A DNA stretch of 64,000 bases, from positions 124,001 to 188,000 of the forward strand of contig NZ_MCBX01000002.1 in assembly GCF_001723685.1 (NCBI RefSeq), given 5' to 3'. The translations under genes and the position numbers were made by a program. The notes under the pieces are model-generated. The model saw only the letters and a list, made by a program, of their open reading frames with translations, had not been told where the DNA came from and made no database searches. How positions within the stretch are numbered: the stretch's first letter is position 1; the number at the start of each line of letters is the position of its first letter. The DNA is from Candidatus Marithrix sp. Canyon 246. Its GTDB lineage: Bacteria > Pseudomonadota > Gammaproteobacteria > Beggiatoales > Beggiatoaceae. Positions 48,021-58,600 of the stretch are shown piece after piece.

Positions 48021-49802
48021 ATGAGTTTTATCACTATTGGTAACGCTTTAGGTTGTACCATAAATTCTCATCGTAGTAATTGGGATGGTAGCATTTGTAA
48101 AAATGCTGAAACATGGAGTTGTTCTGCCAAACAACAATTTCGTACTGATTATTGTCAGCAAGGTGATCCACGTTGTTACCATATTCATATTTTTGAACAA
48201 GAAAATCCTTATTGTTTAATTGATGATTTAGGCATCGGCTGGCTTTTAGACCCATATCCAGAAGCTTTAAATAATCAAATTTTACTGTTTTGGGGTAAAC
48301 GGTTTCAAGAACCACGCGGTATTAGCGATATAAATACTAGACCTAAAGATTATGTTTTCGGTGCTTATCGTGTCCGTAGTGTATCCCCACAAAAAATAAA
48401 TGAATTTAAAACATTGTGGAAAATAGAACCTTATCCTGATGGATGGACACGTTTTCAACAGCCTTATACATTAACAGTATATTATAAAAGTATAATAGGT
48501 GGGGTTTATCTGAAAGAAGTCAATCGTGTAGCAGTAGAAAATATGTTTGAAAAAGCTGCTGAACAAGCACGTAGCCCTCATCCTAATTGGACAAATACTG
48601 AAGATGCTGAACGTTTTGCACATTTTCATGCAAACTTACATGATTGGTTTGAAGTTGCACGAAATAATGCAGAATTGTTACAGAAACAAAATACGATGCG
48701 TTCGGTGAGTTATAGAAGCACTCCATCAGCTAACATCAATAAAAGTCCTTTTGAGGGTCTTAAAAATTTAGATATTAAAAAAACCCCACCATTACCAATT
48801 AAAACCCAAGCAACTACAAAAAATGGTAGTACCATTTATCCATTAATAGAAAAAGAAAGTATTAAAGAAAAAATTAAAAAAAATTATAGTAAAGAAAATT
48901 TATATGCTTTAATGGCGGTTTCACTTACAAAAAATATTCTTATTATTACAGGTCATCCGGGTGTAGGTAAAAGTAGTTTAGCAATTGATTTAATAGATGA
49001 TTCAGAACGTCAGTTAATAGTTCCAGTGGGTTCAACTTGGCGTGGACGCGAAGATTTATTAGGTTATTTAAATCCAATTAGTAATGAATTTGAACCTACT
49101 GAGTTTACTCGTTTTTTAGTAAAAGCTGAATCTGCTTGGCGTAAAAACGATAAACGTACATATATGGTTATATTTGAAGAATTTAATTTAAGTCAGCCAG
49201 AGTATTGGTTTGCCGATATATTAGTGCGATCACAATATTCAGATAATGCAGAACAATCACGTATGATTGAATTAGGTGGTAAAAGTATTCGAGGTGTTAC
49301 AACTAATGGCAGTAAAATATTTATTTCACCTGCATTACGTTTTATAGCAACTATAAATAATGATCATACAACTTTATCATTATCGCCTCGTGTTTTAGAT
49401 CGCGCTTCAATTATAGAACTGGAATTGGAACCAAGGGCGACTTTGCAACGTTCTAAATTAGAGTTAGAAGAGCAACAAATTATGTCTATTGAGGAACTTG
49501 ATGTATTATTAAAATATAAGAATGCGATGTTTTCATTGCGTGCTGCTGAATCTTTAAAACGTTGCTTAGAAAATTTACAATTATTAAATATGAATAGTGC
49601 ATGGGATGCTTTAGATATAGTTTTATTACAACAAGTTTTGACTAAAGTAAAATTAATGGTTGGTGATCCTGCAAATGAGAGTTTAATGCAGGGATTAGAA
49701 GATTGGAGTGAAAGTTATGGTAAATATCTGCGTAAATCCGCTAGTCTTATTAATAGTTGGGCTGAGGCTTTAAAAGATGGGCGAGATGTAATACAAGCAT
49801 AA
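48021..49802 (+). CDS. AAA+ ATPase of the MoxR/McrB-like type
   Basis: 593 residues. The C-terminal half is an AAA+ module: Walker A GHPGVGKSS (about residues 312-320), Walker B VIFEEFNLSQPEYWF, sensor-like ATINNDHTTLSLSPRVLDRA. The asparagine-rich ATINNDHTTLS with LSPRVLDRA is like McrB and MoxR proteins. The N-terminal half (about 270 residues) with NWDGSICKNAETWSCSAKQQ is not recognised and may sense a target. No McrC-like nuclease is adjacent. It could be a defence component or a chaperone; the first is only hinted at by the family. Confidence 0.75.
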   Translation: MSFITIGNALGCTINSHRSNWDGSICKNAETWSCSAKQQFRTDYCQQGDPRCYHIHIFEQENPYCLIDDLGIGWLLDPYPEALNNQILLFWGKRFQEPRGISDINTRPKDYVFGAYRVRSVSPQKINEFKTLWKIEPYPDGWTRFQQPYTLTVYYKSIIGGVYLKEVNRVAVENMFEKAAEQARSPHPNWTNTEDAERFAHFHANLHDWFEVARNNAELLQKQNTMRSVSYRSTPSANINKSPFEGLKNLDIKKTPPLPIKTQATTKNGSTIYPLIEKESIKEKIKKNYSKENLYALMAVSLTKNILIITGHPGVGKSSLAIDLIDDSERQLIVPVGSTWRGREDLLGYLNPISNEFEPTEFTRFLVKAESAWRKNDKRTYMVIFEEFNLSQPEYWFADILVRSQYSDNAEQSRMIELGGKSIRGVTTNGSKIFISPALRFIATINNDHTTLSLSPRVLDRASIIELELEPRATLQRSKLELEEQQIMSIEELDVLLKYKNAMFSLRAAESLKRCLENLQLLNMNSAWDALDIVLLQQVLTKVKLMVGDPANESLMQGLEDWSESYGKYLRKSASLINSWAEALKDGRDVIQA

Positions 49803-49811
49803 TTTTTAAAA

Positions 49812-49840
49812 AAGCTACTTGTCATAAGTAGCTTGTTATT
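49812..49840 (+). terminator. Intrinsic terminator after the AAA+ gene
   Basis: AAGCTACTT / AAGTAGCTT stem with a 5-base loop, followed by TTGTTATT. It lies 10 bp after the stop codon. Confidence 0.7.
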
Positions 49841-49882
49841 ATAGAATCAAGTTTCTATTCAATAAATTATATCATATATAAT

Positions 49883-50431
49883 ATGGGTTTATATCAATTT
49901 AAAATAATAATAATAAGCATAATCATATTATTATTACAATCGTCATTAAGCTACGCCAAACAACCTACCATACGTGAATATCAAATAAAAGCGGTCTTTT
50001 TATATAATTTTACATACTTTGTAAGATGGCCACCAAGCGTATTTGAAAGTTCTATATCTCCATTCAGGATTTGTGTTTTAGGTACAGATCCATTTCGTGG
50101 ATTGCTGAAATTAGCTGTAAAAAATGAAACAGTTGATGCACATAATGTTCAGATACAAGTTCATAGCACTGTTAAAAACACTAATTCATGCCACATCCTC
50201 TTTATAAGCCGCTCTGAAGTAAAAAATCTAAGAAAAATATTTAAATATCTCAAACAACGTGCCATTCTTACTGTTAGTGGTATTGAAAATTTTGCTCGTG
50301 ATGGTGGCATGATTCAGTTTGTGAATATGGGTAAAAATATCAGATTTTATATGAATCGTCGTGTTGCAATAAAAGCGAATGTGAGAATCAGTGCGAATTT
50401 ATTGTATATAGCCAGAAAAGTTTTTCAATAG
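49883..50431 (+). CDS. YfiR-like periplasmic protein (DUF4154)
   Basis: 182 residues with a signal peptide (IIIISIIILLLQSSLSYAKQ). The family core is clear: EYQIKAVFLYNFTYFVRWP near the N-terminus, FRICVLGTDPF, CHILFISRSE, ILTVSGIENFARDGGMIQFV and the C-terminal VRISANLLYIAR. In Pseudomonas YfiR is the periplasmic inhibitor of the diguanylate cyclase YfiN. In other bacteria the family often sits beside TonB receptors. Here a TonB-dependent receptor follows 57 bp later. Confidence 0.88.
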   Translation: MGLYQFKIIIISIIILLLQSSLSYAKQPTIREYQIKAVFLYNFTYFVRWPPSVFESSISPFRICVLGTDPFRGLLKLAVKNETVDAHNVQIQVHSTVKNTNSCHILFISRSEVKNLRKIFKYLKQRAILTVSGIENFARDGGMIQFVNMGKNIRFYMNRRVAIKANVRISANLLYIARKVFQ

Positions 50432-50487
50432 CCTATATTTTGCATCTATTATGAATAATATAACTAATTTTAATTAAAGAATGTAAA

Positions 50488-52671
50488 ATGAGGCAGAATA
50501 TGTATATAAGATTATTAATAATTTTAATAAATTTAACAATAATAAGCTTTCCAAGCTATGCAGAAGATGAAACAACAGAAGCAGATCGTGAAGCAATAGA
50601 ATTTTTAAAAGGCTTAAAACTAGAGGAATTAGTAGAAGTAGAAGTAACACTAGATAATGTTTTTAATGTATTTGATGGGCTAATAAAGGCAAGAAAGGTC
50701 ACAATTGCCACGGGTAAAGAACAAACAACAGATCGCGCCCCATCAGTTACTACTGTGATAACAGCACAAGATATTGAGGCAACTGGTGCAACTGATTTAG
50801 ATGAAGTATTAGAAATGGTGCCTGGCCTGCATGTGGCTCGAAATCGCGCTTACAATCCTATTTATATTATTAGAGGAATTTATTCAACTTTTAATCCACA
50901 AATCTTAATGCTAGTTAATGGTATTCCTATTAATAGATTGTATTTTGGTAATAAAGGTGCTATGTGGGCAGGTATGCCAGTAGCGAATATTGCTCGTATA
51001 GAAGTTATACGTGGACCGGGTTCTGCGGTTTTTGGGGCTAATGCTTTTGCTGGAGTTATTAATATTATTACTAAAACTAAAAAAGATATTGAAGGTACTG
51101 AAATAGGTACACGAATAGGCAGTTTTAATACTCAAGATGCCTATATATTACATGGTGGAACTTGGGCAGGTTTTGATATTGCATCTTCTTTAGAATACCG
51201 TAATACCGATGGACATAATGAAATTATTGATATAGATGCTCAAAGCCATTTTGATAATCAATTTGGTACCAATGCCTCTCTTGCGCCGGGAGGCGTAAAT
51301 ATGCAAAAACGTAATCTTGATGCACGATTAGATATTTCTAAAGAAAATTGGCAATTACGTAGTGGTTATCAAGGACGACGTAATATTGGAACTGGTGCAG
51401 GTACAGGAGAAGCATTAGATCCTATTGGTCATTTTACTGATGACCGTTTCAACGCTGATCTTACTTATCATAATAGTACATTTACTGAAAATTGGGATGT
51501 TACTGCACAACTCAGTTATTTTCAAACTAGATATAATACTAATAATCAAACTATTTTTCCGTCGGGTGCTTTTGGTGGTGCTTATCCAAATGGAATGATT
51601 ATTGATACATCTATCTCTGAACGTAACAACCGTCTAGATTTATCAGGATTTTATACTGGTTTTAAAAAACATACAGTTCGTTTAGGTATTGGCTATCATT
51701 ATGGTGAAATGTATAAAATTAAACATTATACCAATACTAATCCAACAACAGGGTTTCCGATTCAAAATCTAATGGATATTAGTAATACATCATACAGCTT
51801 TATTCCAGAAGGTTCTCGTAAAAATTGGCATGTATTCTTACAGGATGTTTGGAATTTAACTCCAAATTGGGAATGGACTACTGGTTTCAGGTATGATAAT
51901 TATTCTGATTTTAAATCAACTCTAAACCCTCGTTTCGCACTAAGTTGGCAACCTATTTCAAAATTTTCTACTAAACTTATGTATGCTAGTGCTTTTCGTG
52001 CCCCTACTTTTTCAGAGTTATATATTACTAGTAATCCTGTACACAAAGGTAATTTAAATCTTAATCCTGAAACAATTGATACTTGGGAATTGGCATTTAA
52101 CTATCATGTCAGAAATAATCTGCATCTAGCAACAAATTTATTTAGTTATAAATGGTCAGATGGCATTCGTTATGTACCCGGTGCATCAAAAGGTATTTTT
52201 ATAGCAGACAATGTTGGTATTCAAAAAGCTTATGGTTTAGAATTTGAAGCACGTTGGAAAATGACAAAAAAATCTAGTTTATTGGCTAATTATGCTTTTG
52301 TTAAAGCTAGCGATGAAAATAATAAGCATGATGCTGGTAATTATCCCCAGCATTCTGCTTATGTACGTAGTGATTGGCTACTAATGCCTAACTGGTTCCT
52401 TGATACCCAAATAAATTGGGTTTCCGAAAGACAAAGGGCTTTTGGAGATTCAAGGTCCCCTGTTGACGATTATACTACTGTAGATTTTACCTTACGCCGC
52501 AAAAATATTAAAAAAGGACATTGGAACTTTGCAGTCAGTGTTAGAAATCTATTTGATGTTGATGCCCGTGAACCAAGTCAGGGACCAGACTCCAATGGAG
52601 TTATTAACATACCATATGATTTGCCTTTGGCTGGACGACATTATTGGTTGGAATTGCGTTATCATTTTTAG
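50488..52671 (+). CDS. TonB-dependent outer-membrane receptor
   Basis: 727 residues with a signal peptide (ILINLTIISFPSYAEDE). The plug domain is complete (VTTVITAQDIEATGATDLDE, VLMLVNGIPIN-like DxNG region, IARIEVIRGPGSAVFGANAF), then a 22-strand barrel typical of the vitamin B12/colicin receptor class, ending in the C-terminal Phe (YWLELRYHF). It takes up a metal chelate or other large solute. It is co-directional with the YfiR-like gene and overlaps the 3' end of the NRPS gene by 68 bp, tail to tail. Confidence 0.9.
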   Translation: MRQNMYIRLLIILINLTIISFPSYAEDETTEADREAIEFLKGLKLEELVEVEVTLDNVFNVFDGLIKARKVTIATGKEQTTDRAPSVTTVITAQDIEATGATDLDEVLEMVPGLHVARNRAYNPIYIIRGIYSTFNPQILMLVNGIPINRLYFGNKGAMWAGMPVANIARIEVIRGPGSAVFGANAFAGVINIITKTKKDIEGTEIGTRIGSFNTQDAYILHGGTWAGFDIASSLEYRNTDGHNEIIDIDAQSHFDNQFGTNASLAPGGVNMQKRNLDARLDISKENWQLRSGYQGRRNIGTGAGTGEALDPIGHFTDDRFNADLTYHNSTFTENWDVTAQLSYFQTRYNTNNQTIFPSGAFGGAYPNGMIIDTSISERNNRLDLSGFYTGFKKHTVRLGIGYHYGEMYKIKHYTNTNPTTGFPIQNLMDISNTSYSFIPEGSRKNWHVFLQDVWNLTPNWEWTTGFRYDNYSDFKSTLNPRFALSWQPISKFSTKLMYASAFRAPTFSELYITSNPVHKGNLNLNPETIDTWELAFNYHVRNNLHLATNLFSYKWSDGIRYVPGASKGIFIADNVGIQKAYGLEFEARWKMTKKSSLLANYAFVKASDENNKHDAGNYPQHSAYVRSDWLLMPNWFLDTQINWVSERQRAFGDSRSPVDDYTTVDFTLRRKNIKKGHWNFAVSVRNLFDVDAREPSQGPDSNGVINIPYDLPLAGRHYWLELRYHF

Positions 52672-55600
52672 ACGGTGGCTGTATGAAACCAATCTTAATT
52701 AAGTAGGATAAGTATGTATCAATTAATTGCACATTCATTGGTGGACAAGAAATTGAGGTATTTGCTAATCCATTTAATGTGTTTTGACAATCAACGTCTG
52801 GTGTATTTTGATACCATTCCAATCTAGTAATATTTCCATTTACTTTTTCTGTTAGTAAAGGTAAAAAAGGAAGTAGAGGATTGTTATTATCATGAATATT
52901 AGAAATATTTTTTTCTATCCAGTCTTGATAGGGAATTTTTTTGAATTTATAACCATATGAACATATCATTTCAAAGAAATTAATCAAACTAATATTTTGA
53001 GAATGTAATGGTACTATATGAAAAGCTTTTCCTAGAGACTCTTGTTGTCTTGATAAATATACAATAGCTTTGCTAGCATAATCTACTGGAATGAATTCAT
53101 ATTTCTGATTAACTATATTTGGAATGTATCCTGTTTGTATGCATCTTTTAATCATCCTAAATATATAATGACTACTATAAGTATGACCAGTTTTACTATG
53201 ACCCATTATAAACCCAGTTCTAAATACAGTAATAGGTATTCCCCTTGATTTAGCACTCCATATCAATTGTTCGGCTACCCATTTAGTTTGAGTATAACCT
53301 ATATCTTCATTAAGATAGGTTTTATGATTATTAATATCATCTTTTTCTGTTATGACTTTCGGAAAATTTAAACATCCTACTAAACTAAAAACAGCTAGAG
53401 TAGATATATAATGTACTGGTTTTACTTTTTTACGACATGCTAATCTCAATACTTCTTGAGTACCAAGAACATTTGCTGCCTTAAGAACTGAATAAGGTTT
53501 AGCAAAATTAACCTGAGCGCCATTATGATAAATAATATCAATTTGTTCTGCTAATATTTCAAACTTTTCAAAAGAAAGCCCTATAAGGGGTTGCTCTAAA
53601 TCCCCACATATAGGTATTAATCTTGAGGAATGATAATAATTAATATTATATTTATCAAGGTTGTTGTGCAATCTTTTTAGAGCTTCACGCTCATTAACGG
53701 CACGAATAAGACAATATATTTTTGCATCAGTATTTTTAAGTAATTCATCAATCAAATAAGCACCAATAAATCCAGTGGTTCCTGTAATAAAAATATTACG
53801 TGGTTTTGTTACATTTTCTATAACAAATTGGTTTTTTGGATAGATTTTTGGATCTAAAACTGCTTCTGCATTAAAATCAATTACTTTTGTAAGATCATAA
53901 ATTCCATCTTGTTGTTGAAGTTTTTCAATTGTCTTAGCTAATTTTTCTATAGTGGGTTTTTCAAATAAGTATTTGATAGATAATTCGACAGATAAAGTTT
54001 TTTGTAGTTTTGTGATGACTTGAACGGCAACTAAAGAGTTTCCACCTATTTCAAAAAAATTATCATAAATACCAACTTTATCAAGTTGTAATAATTTTGC
54101 CCATATATCTGCAAGCAATGTTTCCAATGGGTTACGTGGTGCTACAAAGGATTCTTTCAAATTTAAATATAAATTATCAGAAGGTGAAAATAAGGAACTT
54201 TTATCCACTTTTCCATTTGGAAGTAATGGTAATGTTTCTTGAAAAACAAATACAGATGGTATCATATAATCAGGTAATTTTTCTTGTAGAAAATCCCGTA
54301 ATTCTTTTGTAGAGAGGGTATGTTGTATCTGAGTAGTAAAATAGGCTATTAATCTTTTATCACTATTTATATTACTCTGTGTTGTTATTACTGCTACCTC
54401 TTGTATTGCTGCATGTTGCTTCAATATAGCTTCAATTTCCCCTAATTCAATGCGAAAGCCACGAATTTTAACTTGGTTATCAATACGAGCTAAAAATTCC
54501 AGTTTACCATTTGGTAAATATCTAACTAAATCACCAGTTTTATATAAAATTTTTTGATTACCATTATCTTTATAATAAATAAAGCTGTTTGCTGTTAGTT
54601 CAGGGTTATTGATATAGCCACGCGCTACACTAATTCCGCTAATATATAATTCGCCTACCATACCTATAGGTATCTGTTGTAAATATTTATCTAATGCATA
54701 AGTTTCTGTATTAGATATAGGATGTCCTATTGGTAATAGATTGTTGTCATTGTATTTATTAGTAGTAACACATACTGTTGTTTCTGTAAGCCCATAAGCA
54801 TTGAAGAAGCTACGATTTCGTGCCCAAGGTTTTACTAATTCAATTTCACATTTATTTCCTCCAACAACAATTGTTTTCAAAGATGGTAATGCTTCAAAAG
54901 GTAAAGTAGCAAGTACTGATGGTAGTAAATTAACTATGCTAATATCTTGTTTACGTAAAGTTTGCAATAATGGAATTCCTGGCAACAAGTCATTCTTTTT
55001 AGCTAAACATAGAGTAGCACCAGATAACAATGCCATAACAAATTCTGATATAAAAACATCAAAACTAAAAGAAGCAAATTGAAGTACTCGACTATTTTGT
55101 TCTACATTAAATATGTTAATGAGTTCAATGGCTAAATTACACAATCCTCGGTGTTCAATCATAACCCCTTTGGGTTTTCCAGTTGAGCCAGATGTATAAA
55201 TAACATAGACTAAATTATCTGGTATTGTAGTATTTACTGGATTTTCTGTACTTTCTTGCGCGATTTTTTCCCAGTTGCTATCTAAGTTGATTTGTGATTG
55301 TGTTAGTAGTTTGTTTTCTAAATGTTTTTGGGTCAATAATATTTGTACTTTGGCATCTTCTAACATGAAGTTTAGGCGTTGTTCTGGATAAGTGGGATCC
55401 AAAGGTACATAGGCTCCACCAGCTTTGAGGATGCCTAATATGCCTATTATCATTTCTAATGAACGTTCTACGCAAATACCTACTAATGTTTCTGGTTTTA
55501 CGCCTCGTTTTCTTAGATAGTGTGCTAGTTGGTTGGCGCGTTGGTTTAGTTGTTGGTAAGTTAGTTGTTGGTCTTCAAAAACAAGGGCTATTGCTTCTGG

Positions 55601-58600
55601 TGTACGTTCAACCTGTTCTTCAAATAGTTGGTGAATACATTGTTTGTCTGGTAAAACTTGTGAGGTGTTATTCCATTCTCTGAATTGTTGTTGTTCTTGT
55701 TTTGTTAATATAGCTAAGTGTGAGATAGATTGTTGAGGGTTAGTTATTATGCTTTCTAATAGGGTTTGATAATGACCTATCATACGGATAATACGTGATT
55801 GATCAAATAGGTCAGTGTTGTATTCAATGCGACCAATAATACCTTCTGCTCTTTCATCTAATTCTATAGTTAAGTCAAATTTTGATGTAGCTGTATGAAT
55901 ATCAAGTTGACTTGGAATCCAACCAGAATCCAGATTCAAGATCGTCGGTTCCATAATAAAGGAGACTTGAAATAGTGGATTGGTTCCTAATTGACGGTCT
56001 GGTTGTAATTCTTTAACTAATTTTTCAAATGCTAAGTCTTCATGAGCATAAGCTTCTAAGGTAACTTCTCGTACCCGTTTAAGTAGTTGTTGAAAACTTG
56101 GTTGTTTTGATAAATCAGTACGTAAAACTAAGGTGTTGAGAAAAAATCCAAAAACGGATTCTAGTTCAGGTTTATTGCGACCAGCGGTTACTGTTCCTAC
56201 GGAAATGTCTTCTTGTCCAGTATAACGGTATAATAACACATTAAATGCTGCGAATAGGGTCATAAATAAGGTTACGCCCTCTTTTTTGCTTAGTTCTTTT
56301 AAGGATTCAGTCAATTGTTTGGGTAATGCCAAACATTCTCTCGCGCCATTATAGGTTTGTTGTGCTGTTCTTGAATGATCTATTGGTAGTTGTAGCTTTG
56401 GTAAATCTGCGAGTTGTTGTTTCCAGTATTTTATTTGATCTTCTAAATCTGATTGTTGTCGTTGCCAAATTGCATAGTCTGCGTATTGAATATAAGGTGT
56501 TTCAAGTTGAGAAATTGTGCCCTTAGAAAAGCTTTTATAAAGGCTTTCTAATTCTGGTAATAATATGTTATATATGGAAATACCATCTAAAATAATATGA
56601 TGCCAAGTCAGAAATAAGCGATAGTCTTGATCATCTAATTTTATTAGAGTGGCACGGAATAATGGACCTGTTAGCAAATCAAATGGTTTGATTGCTTCTT
56701 TGGTGGCAATTTTTAAACTTTCAGTTTTTCGTTCATTTGCTGGCAACTTAGTAAGATCTATTAGCGGCAATGTGAATGCAATGGATGGAGAAATAATCTG
56801 AACTGGTTTGCCTTCTACTGTTTTAAATGTGGTTCGGAAGGCTTCGTGACGCTGTATAATTTCTTTGATGCTTTGTTCTAAAATAGCGGCATTAATAGCT
56901 CCTCCTAGATGAATGGTAGTTGGCTCATTATAGACTGGCATAGATTCCGGTATTAGTTGTTGAACTAGCCATAATTGTTGTTGAGCAAAGGATAATGGAA
57001 TATTATCGTTTCGTGGTGCTGGTTTGATAGTGTTTTGTGAATTATGTTTGGTTTGAGTTTCTATCTGCTTAGATAATTCCGCAATTGTGGGTGTTTCAAA
57101 TAAACTGTATAAAGGCAAGTTAATTCCTAATTCATTATTAACGCGAGAAATAATACGAGTTGCTAATAATGAATTTCCACCTAGAGCTAAAAAATTGTCA
57201 TGAATACCAATGACTTTTTGTGGTAGGAATTCAGACCAAATTTGTATGAGTTTTTCTTGAATGAAAGAATATGTTTGGAATGATTCAGCGGCGGGTAATG
57301 CTTGGCGATCAATTTTTCCATTTGCTGTCAGTGGTAAACTATCAAGTATCACAAAATATGATGGTATCATGTAACTGGGTAATGACTTTTGTAAAAAGTC
57401 GCGTAGATGTTCTACTAAAATGTTTTGTAAAGTGTGAACTAAGCCTTTTTTTTCTAGTATATATTTTATGCTATTGCGTATTTGGTCTTGTTTCTTAGGT
57501 GTTAAGTCAAATTCAATTCCTGCTCGTTGCTTGTAAATCCATGCAATTTTGCCTTTTACCCATAAGTCGTTATCTGCTTCTGGTAGCCATAGTTGTAGGC
57601 GAAGTTGTTGACCGATTTTGTAATCATCAGGCATTCCTAATAAGTCAACTCCACATGGGGATATTTCTTCTGTTGTTAATTCTATTTGATGTTTATTATC
57701 AAATTCTACTATACATGCACTGTGTAGTGGTACTCGTTCTAAAGCTGATTGATATACAATATAAGCAACTATTTGTTTATCATTAAGTTTATCTTTTTGA
57801 GCAACAACCACTGTATCTTCTATACCGGGATGTTTGTGTAATTTAGCTTCAATTTCTTCTAATTCTATACGAAAACCACGAATTTTAACTTGATGATCAA
57901 TCCTGCCTAAAAATTCTAGTTTGCCATCTGAACAATAACGCGCTAAGTCACCAGTTTTATATAATCTTCCATTTGGAGTATTAATAAACTTTTCCCTAGT
58001 CAGTTCAGGACGATTGAGATAAGCTCTGGCTAAGCCAACACTGCCTATATAAAGTTCTCCTGCAACACCTATTTCTACTGGTTGCATTTGTTTATCTAAG
58101 ATATAGATTTGAGTATTGGCTATAGGAGTACCTATGGGAGGGGTTTGATTGTTGTTGGTACATTTTTCTATAGTGGCACATACTGTTGCTTCTGTTGGTC
58201 CATAAGCATTGTAAAAGTTACGACTAGGTGCCCAACGAGATATTTGTTTCGCTGAAGCAGTTTCTCCTCCAATAATAATAGTCTTTAAATTTGGTAATTG
58301 TTCAGGTGATAAGGTGTCTAACACCGAAGGTAATAAACTGATTGTAGTAATTGCATTATCACGTAATACTTGTAATAAAGGTGTACCGGGTAATAATTTT
58401 TGTTTTGTTTCTAAATATAGAGATGCGCCTGACACCAGAGCCATAATAATTTCTGATATAGATACATCAAAACTAATAGAAGCAAATTGGAGTACACGAT
58501 TCTCAGCTTTTATTTTGAAAGTTTTAATCAGTGCAGCAGCTAAATTACATAAGCCACGATGTTCAAGTAGTACGCCTTTTGGTTGACCAGTTGATCCTGA

